Shown piece by piece: positions 6,695 through 10,483 of a stretch of DNA of 10,483 bases. Each line of letters begins with the position of its first letter. Position 1 is the stretch's first letter. The stretch is from CAXTTV01 sp964247295 (lineage in GTDB: Bacteria; Chloroflexota; Ktedonobacteria; Ktedonobacterales; Ktedonobacteraceae), in NCBI GenBank assembly GCA_964247295.1, contig CAXTTV010000174.1:1-10483 (forward strand). Reading direction: 5' to 3'. The notes beneath the pieces are model-generated. The model was not told the origin of the DNA. It did not search any database and saw nothing but the letters and a program-made list of their open reading frames with translations. The position numbers and the translations under genes were made by a program.

Positions 6695-6919
6695 TCACGA
6701 GGCCTTTTTGCTTCCCTGCTGCCCTGTACGAGCCCGAGCGCGCCGCTGGTACTCTTCCAATAACTGATCGTAACCTTTATAGAGATCATCTAGTTGCCGC
6801 TCAGAGGCTCCATCACGTTCAGCAACGATCAGAGCATACCATTGCTCATGCAGACGCTCTACAATCACACGAAGATCCGCCGGGAGCGCCGACAGATCAG
6901 AAAGATCTTCTAAGGGCAT
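6695..6919 (-). CDS. Small charged helical protein
   Basis: This is an unrecognised 74-residue protein. Apart from a short acidic start and a basic tail (ARARTGQQGSKKAS), it is almost all predicted amphipathic helix: DLRVIVERLHEQWYALIV (about 15-32), then a charged turn and RQLDDLYKGYDQLLEEYQRR (about 41-60). There is no signal peptide or membrane segment. The ATG at 6917-6919 has AGAGGAG a few nt upstream. It follows the Rad52/DdrA-like gene with a 17-bp gap and no terminator or promoter between them, so the two are most likely co-transcribed. A helical partner or coiled-coil accessory role is inference from size and context only. Confidence 0.7.
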   Translation of the reverse strand: MPLEDLSDLSALPADLRVIVERLHEQWYALIVAERDGASERQLDDLYKGYDQLLEEYQRRARARTGQQGSKKAS

Positions 6920-6936
6920 GCAGTCTCCTCTTCTTG

Positions 6937-7746
6937 TTATGAGGCCCTGCGGTTCTGCTGGGTCTGCTTGTATTCCTGGGTAAGTTGCCCAATCAGTTCG
7001 CGCGCGCCCTGATGGGTCAGGCTTTCTTGAGGTTCGGGCTTGCCCAGACGCTCACAAAGCTTGTGGATACTTGTCAGTTCCTGTTCGGTCGCAGGCGCGT
7101 CGGAAGCGATGCTGTTGGTAGTTGGAGCCGGGCGACCCGCACCATTCTGGCTGACGGTCGGAACCGGACGCGTGACATTGTTCTGATTAGGGGCTGGAAT
7201 GGGGCGCACAGCGTTACTCGGACGACGGGTAGTGCTGTTATTTCCATTGCTGGCAGAGGTCTGAGAACGCTCAACTGGGGAATCGACGATCCGATGCTCC
7301 TCGTTAAGCTCAGGAGCAAACTGGGTCCCAAATCCTAGCGCGGCCAGCGCCCGACCGATCGCGCCGGTTTCAGCTTTTTCGATGTAATCGGGAAAGCTAG
7401 CGGCTTTCTCGGACTTGGTGCCGATGGCGATCCCGCCCTTCCCATCTTTGACAATGGCGCGGAAAACCGCGAAGCCATTGGCGCGTCTGGTGGTGCGCTC
7501 GCTGCGGCGCAGTTCCGGGTTCCATTGGAAAATCTCTTCCTCGGTCTCACGATCCAGATCCAGGTGGATGATTTCGGTCTCGATAGTGCCTTCGGGACAG
7601 ACCGACCGAAACCAGACTAACCGCCACTGCACAGGAAGATAATCCTTCATCCCCTGACTGGATTTGATCTGCATAAGATGTTCGTTCGGATTAAATGTCT
7701 GTGCCTTGAGTTCTTCGTGCTCAACACCTGTATTTTGATCGATCAT
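6937..7746 (-). CDS. Rad52/DdrA-like single-strand annealing protein (putative)
   Basis: The 269-residue protein has a conserved-looking N-terminal domain (about 20-145): NPNEHLMQIKSSQG, DYLPVQWRLVWFR, a TEIIHLDLDRETEE strand, GFAVFRAIVKDGKGGIAIGTKSEKA and YIEKAETGAIGRALAALGFGTQF. The last block, EKAETGAIGRALA.LG.GTQ, resembles the conserved core of Rad52/22-type and DdrA-like proteins that bind and anneal single-stranded DNA in repair. A disordered Asn/Pro/Thr/Ser linker (160-215) follows, with a 12-residue repeat RP-x-P...(182, 193, 205). A C-terminal motif TEQELTSIHKLCERLG...ARELIGQLTQEY (220-259) recalls a short C-terminal motif seen on phage-type recombination proteins. The ATG start has AGGAG 6 nt upstream. 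The promoter is near consensus, so it is probably well expressed. Family is by recall of motifs, not by search. Confidence 0.72.
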   Translation of the reverse strand: MIDQNTGVEHEELKAQTFNPNEHLMQIKSSQGMKDYLPVQWRLVWFRSVCPEGTIETEIIHLDLDRETEEEIFQWNPELRRSERTTRRANGFAVFRAIVKDGKGGIAIGTKSEKAASFPDYIEKAETGAIGRALAALGFGTQFAPELNEEHRIVDSPVERSQTSASNGNNSTTRRPSNAVRPIPAPNQNNVTRPVPTVSQNGAGRPAPTTNSIASDAPATEQELTSIHKLCERLGKPEPQESLTHQGARELIGQLTQEYKQTQQNRRAS

Positions 7747-7800
7747 TATCTGCTCCTGTGTATACAGATCATCATGGAATTTGAATTTTTGTTCTAATTC

Positions 7801-7829
7801 ATTTTATCCAAGATGCTGAATTCTGTCAA
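7801..7829 (-). promoter_or_regulatory. Strong promoter of the Rad52/DdrA-like operon
   Basis: Read on the minus strand, TTGACA (7829-7824), a 17-bp spacer and TAAAAT (7806-7801) form a nearly perfect housekeeping promoter. The start is expected near 7794, about 48 nt before the ATG. The leader includes CTGTGTATACAG (plus 7756-7767), a partly dyad sequence next to the ribosome binding site. I see no clear LexA-type box. Confidence 0.82.
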
Positions 7830-8242
7830 GTTGGATACACTGGTCTATTCTTATACAGGATATAAAAGTCGGAAACTAGGAAGGGAGCGCTGAAAGTAGA
7901 TCGGAGAGATCAGGAACCATCGGGGAGTCGTAAGCGACTCTGGTGGGAAAAGGAAACGCCCTTCAGGTGCGGTAGGAGCGCTTCGCGAAGCGTGTGCAAG
8001 GTGACGGGATGCCGGATCTCCCTGGAGCATGGCGCTTCGCGCCAGAAGCGGCACGTCTTCGCAGCGCTCGACGGGCCGTCCTACGCCGCGTGAACGGACC
8101 CTTTCAATCTTTTACAGCATTTCCCAACACAGGGACGGGGAAACCCACGTGTGTGGAAATGACAACGGGAGCAATCACTGTCTCCACGGGTCCACACGTG
8201 ACCCGACCCACGAGCCATGGCAAGGTAGCTGAACACTGCTCC
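7830..8242. other. Palindrome-rich non-coding stretch
   Basis: No convincing gene is present; overlapping open frames on both strands are low in protein character. The GC-rich part carries several hairpins: GAGTCG / CGACTC (7925-7930 with 7935-7940), the perfect 14-bp palindrome CGCTTCGCGAAGCG (7979-7992), and TGGCGC / GCGCCA with a 3-nt loop (8030-8035 with 8039-8044). There are also two mutually exclusive structures: CACGTGTG / CACACGTG (8146-8153 with 8193-8200) and CGGGTC / GACCCG (8187-8192 with 8200-8205). It lies downstream of the MFS gene and upstream of the Rad52/DdrA-like promoter. None of the hairpins has a T-tract. It looks like an interspersed repeat or a structured RNA; the genome would have to show which. 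Confidence 0.5.
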
Positions 8243-9724
8243 CTAACGCACTGAACGAATAAACCTGATGGCGATGGTCCCAACAATACAATAGACGACT
8301 GCCAGGGCGAAAAGGATCTGAAAGCCCACGATGGGCTGATGCGCTCTGGTAAAGTTGTCGATTAACGGTCCGCCAATGACGGGCGCTACCAACTGGGGAA
8401 TTGAGAGGGAGATGTTCCAGATCCCCATATCTCGGGCATAGCTCTGGTGCGAGGGAAGGGTGTCCGCGACCAACGCCCAGTCCACACTGGTGTAGGCCCC
8501 ATACCCCATCCCAAACAGAATTCCCGCCAGATAGACAAGCTGAACATTGTTGAAAAACACAAAAAGTATGCCAACCAGCGCCATCAAACTCCCAGAAAGA
8601 TAGACAATACGCTTCCGTCCCCAGCGATCCGAAAGCCACCCGGCGGCGATCACACTGAACAGGCTGGCGATGGAGACAATGATTACAAAGTTCTGGGCCT
8701 CCTGCTCCGGATGCACGGCCTTGATGACATCCTTCATGTAGTATTGCAGAAAATCCTGAACTGTGTAGATGCCTAACATCATAACGAGCCGGGTTACCAG
8801 GACCCAGGCGAAGTCACGGTCCCGGCGCGGATTGAATTGAAACAGGCGCAGCAGTCCAACGGCGGCGATCATCTCCAGGATGACTTGCTGAAAATCACTG
8901 GAGATCGCCAAACCCGCCGGACGTGCTTCATTGATCAACGTGATAATCCCCCATCCCAAAAGGATCGCCAGGGCCGTCGCTCCAATCTCAATGATTGTAG
9001 AAAGTTTTAGCCAAATGCGAAAAGGCTTTTTCGCGTCTAATTCATCAGTTAGATTGATTTTTTTTTCGTGGACAGTGAAGATTGTCACCAACATAAAGAC
9101 TAGAAGAGTAATGATAATGAGGGCATAAGAAAGCCTCAGGTGTTGGATAAAAATCGATTGCGGCTGCCTGGCGTCTATAAGCTGACCACCCAAAACGACT
9201 CCCACGACGATCCCCAGGGTGGTAAACAAACCCATGATTCCTGAGGCCAGACCGCGCTGATCTGAGGGCACAACATCGGGGAGAAGCGCGTGGAAGGGTG
9301 CTTGAGCAGCATTGCTGGCGAACTGGACAAAGGCGTAAGACAGGGCTAATGAACCAAGATCGGGGGCATACGCCATCCAGATAAGTCCCGCAACAGTGAC
9401 CAGGGTCCCCAGCACAACATAGGGCCGCCGCCTCCCCCAACGCGCCAGCCGCCCACTGGTGCGATCACTGAGCAGGCCAAAAAGGGGATTCGCGAATAAC
9501 GAGATAAACGCGCCAGGAATTAAAACAAAGGCCAGAGCTGTCCCTTTATTCAACTCACCAACAAGCTTGAAAACCTGACTGGGAAGGATGATAATAAGGA
9601 GTGCGGTCCAATGAACATTGAGTGCGAACCAGTAGATGCTGATACCTACTAGTTGATACCAGCGAAGCCGGGGTAGTGAGCTAATCGCAATCGGCTCTAC
9701 CCCTCCGGCAGTAAGTGTCTCCAC
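8243..9724 (-). CDS. MFS transporter, 12-helix, sugar-type
   Basis: This 493-residue inner-membrane carrier belongs to the major facilitator superfamily. Hydrophobic segments fit 12 helices: six before about residue 217, a charged central loop (218-236), and six after it. Motif A appears in the first half as GLLSDRTSGRLARWGRRRP (83-101) and again in the second half as GWLSDRWGRKR (362-372), which is the family's internal duplication. DVVPSDQRGLASG (150-162), and the DWALVADTLP plus ARDMGIWN segments (415-437), resemble the glycoside/sugar-cation symporter and SLC45-like groups. A sugar substrate driven by protons or cations is therefore likely but not shown. The start is GTG (9722-9724), with AAAGGA about 9 nt upstream. 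It diverges from the lipoprotein gene over 97 bp. No terminator with a T-tract follows its stop. Confidence 0.9.
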   Translation of the reverse strand: METLTAGGVEPIAISSLPRLRWYQLVGISIYWFALNVHWTALLIIILPSQVFKLVGELNKGTALAFVLIPGAFISLFANPLFGLLSDRTSGRLARWGRRRPYVVLGTLVTVAGLIWMAYAPDLGSLALSYAFVQFASNAAQAPFHALLPDVVPSDQRGLASGIMGLFTTLGIVVGVVLGGQLIDARQPQSIFIQHLRLSYALIIITLLVFMLVTIFTVHEKKINLTDELDAKKPFRIWLKLSTIIEIGATALAILLGWGIITLINEARPAGLAISSDFQQVILEMIAAVGLLRLFQFNPRRDRDFAWVLVTRLVMMLGIYTVQDFLQYYMKDVIKAVHPEQEAQNFVIIVSIASLFSVIAAGWLSDRWGRKRIVYLSGSLMALVGILFVFFNNVQLVYLAGILFGMGYGAYTSVDWALVADTLPSHQSYARDMGIWNISLSIPQLVAPVIGGPLIDNFTRAHQPIVGFQILFALAVVYCIVGTIAIRFIRSVR

Positions 9725-9785
9725 AAATACAATTCCTTTCTTGTGCAGTGCCTCTCTTACTATTCATTATTGTATGTACTACTTT

Positions 9786-9802
9786 AATTGGCATTATCAA
9801 TT
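9786..9802. promoter_or_regulatory. Inverted repeat in divergent intergenic region
   Basis: AATTG (9786-9790) and CAATT (9798-9802) form a dyad with a 7-nt spacer in the AT-rich 97 bp between the divergent MFS and lipoprotein starts. A site here could control both genes. Promoter hexamers in this interval are ambiguous in both directions, so none is called. Confidence 0.25.
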
Positions 9803-9821
9803 CCATCTAGAAGGATACCGT

Positions 9822-10483
9822 ATGCGAGCCTATCGTACAAGAGCTCTCTGCACTCTTTTCCTATTCTGCTTACTTTGTTTGTCGGCCTGTTCTTCCAGTT
9901 CCCCACCCCAGGCCAGCAAGGAGGTTCCACCGCCGGTCTCAATCACTCAGATGCCTACGATAGCTCCTCCTACACCCAAACCAACGATTGATACAAGCAA
10001 AAAAGCGAATACCGCTTACCGATCTCACCTGTTGCATAAAGGAGATGATCGACCCGATGATATGGCGCTAGATAACGAGGGCCGTCTGCTTTTTAGTGAT
10101 GTCTACCATGGAACAGTCAGCCGCCTCAATAAAGATGGCTCGGTGAGTGTGATCGTTGCTGGGATCGCGGAACCCGAGGGGATTATCGTTCTGCCCGATA
10201 ATACGCTGATTATCTCCGAGCAACAAACGAACCGCATCCTTTCGTTCGCTCCCGGATCTCGCATACCTACAGTTCTGCGTTCCCTACCAGGCGAAAATAG
10301 TGAGCAGCAGTGCAAGGCGGGGATCGATAATATCTCGCTCGATACTACGACACATACGGTTCTGGTTCCCAATAGCTCAACCGGGGATCTCTACCGCATG
10401 AGCCTGGACGGCCAGAAGTTAACGCTGAGCGCCTCGGGCATGAAGCGACCGGTGGGCGCGGTGAACGATGCTCAGGGCAATAT
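9822..10483 (+). CDS. Lipoprotein with beta-propeller (NHL/SMP-30-like) repeats, partial
   Basis: The frame stays open to the window end, so only the first 220 residues are seen. The ATG (9822) has AAGGA 6 nt upstream. A short basic start, a hydrophobic stretch (about 8-22) and the lipobox LSAC (20-23) mark a lipoprotein signal, with lipidation at Cys23. A Ser/Pro/Thr-rich tether (24-60) leads to repeats of the propeller type: DRPDDMALDNEGRLLFSDVY.GTVSRLNKDGSV, then AEPEGIIVLPDNTLIISEQQTNRILSF, then GIDNISLDTTTHTVLVPNSSTGDLYRMSLDG. Each ends in a strand of the kind used by NHL and gluconolactonase/SMP-30 folds, which bind or hydrolyse small extracellular substrates. It is divergent from the transporter, which may link the two in sugar or small-molecule handling; this is a guess. 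Confidence 0.82.
   Translation, partial: MRAYRTRALCTLFLFCLLCLSACSSSSPPQASKEVPPPVSITQMPTIAPPTPKPTIDTSKKANTAYRSHLLHKGDDRPDDMALDNEGRLLFSDVYHGTVSRLNKDGSVSVIVAGIAEPEGIIVLPDNTLIISEQQTNRILSFAPGSRIPTVLRSLPGENSEQQCKAGIDNISLDTTTHTVLVPNSSTGDLYRMSLDGQKLTLSASGMKRPVGAVNDAQGN

Noticed and set aside
7756..7767. CTGTGTATACAG as a LexA/SOS box for the Rad52/DdrA-like operon
   Set aside because: Spacing between CTGT and ACAG is 4 nt rather than 8, and it lies in the leader rather than over the promoter.
8135..8205. CRISPR array
   Set aside because: Only one repeat-like unit; the second similar string is 51 bp away, differs in sequence and forms its own hairpin.
7994..8286. Several overlapping 60-86 residue frames in the palindrome-rich stretch
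   Set aside because: They occur on both strands over the same bases, are cut through by hairpins and read as translated repeat DNA.
8175..9440. Open frames in other phases of the MFS gene (for example 8175-8639 and 9045-9440)
   Set aside because: Same-strand or antisense shadows; only the 493-residue frame has helices and MFS motifs.

Overview
The window is a bacterial chromosomal segment carrying housekeeping and accessory genes. The gene set suggests a soil-type Chloroflexota, most likely in or near Ktedonobacteria: a GT20 trehalose-phosphate synthase of the long 'RGAGG' type, an enolase, an MFS sugar-type transporter, a HipA-like kinase remnant and a Rad52/DdrA-like protein. The assignment is inference from protein style and mixed GTG/TTG/ATG starts; no rRNA or other marker is present.

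Layout. Positions 1-104 hold two strong hairpins and then TTCAA, which resembles a right end of an IS200/IS605 (TnpB-type) element. Next to it, on the minus strand, is a broken HipA-like kinase gene (to 540), with sequence resembling its continuation in another frame. After a gene-free 288 bp comes trehalose-6-phosphate synthase (minus, 829-2388). A long non-coding stretch (2389-2962) holds inverted repeats and candidate promoters. It precedes an unrecognised membrane protein with a Gln/Asn/Pro-rich linker (plus, 2963-4054), closed by a clear intrinsic terminator. Enolase (plus, 4312-5637) has its own promoter and a strong ribosome binding site. An alpha/beta-hydrolase (plus, 5727-6623) follows, and its nucleophile position is glycine. 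A long hairpin with A- and T-tracts ends it and probably also the convergent operon.

That operon (minus, 7746 to 6695) is a Rad52/DdrA-like protein followed 17 bp later by a small helical protein, both read from an almost consensus promoter (TTGACA-17-TAAAAT). About 410 bp of palindrome-rich, apparently non-coding DNA separates it from an MFS transporter (minus, 8243-9724). The transporter is transcribed divergently from a partial lipoprotein with beta-propeller-like repeats that runs off the right edge (plus, from 9822).

The genes do not form one pathway. The most interesting points are the hydrolase without its nucleophile, the candidate annealing protein with its small partner, the unrecognised membrane protein with a long leader, and the palindrome cluster at 7920-8205. 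I see no complete new defence or mobile system in the window.
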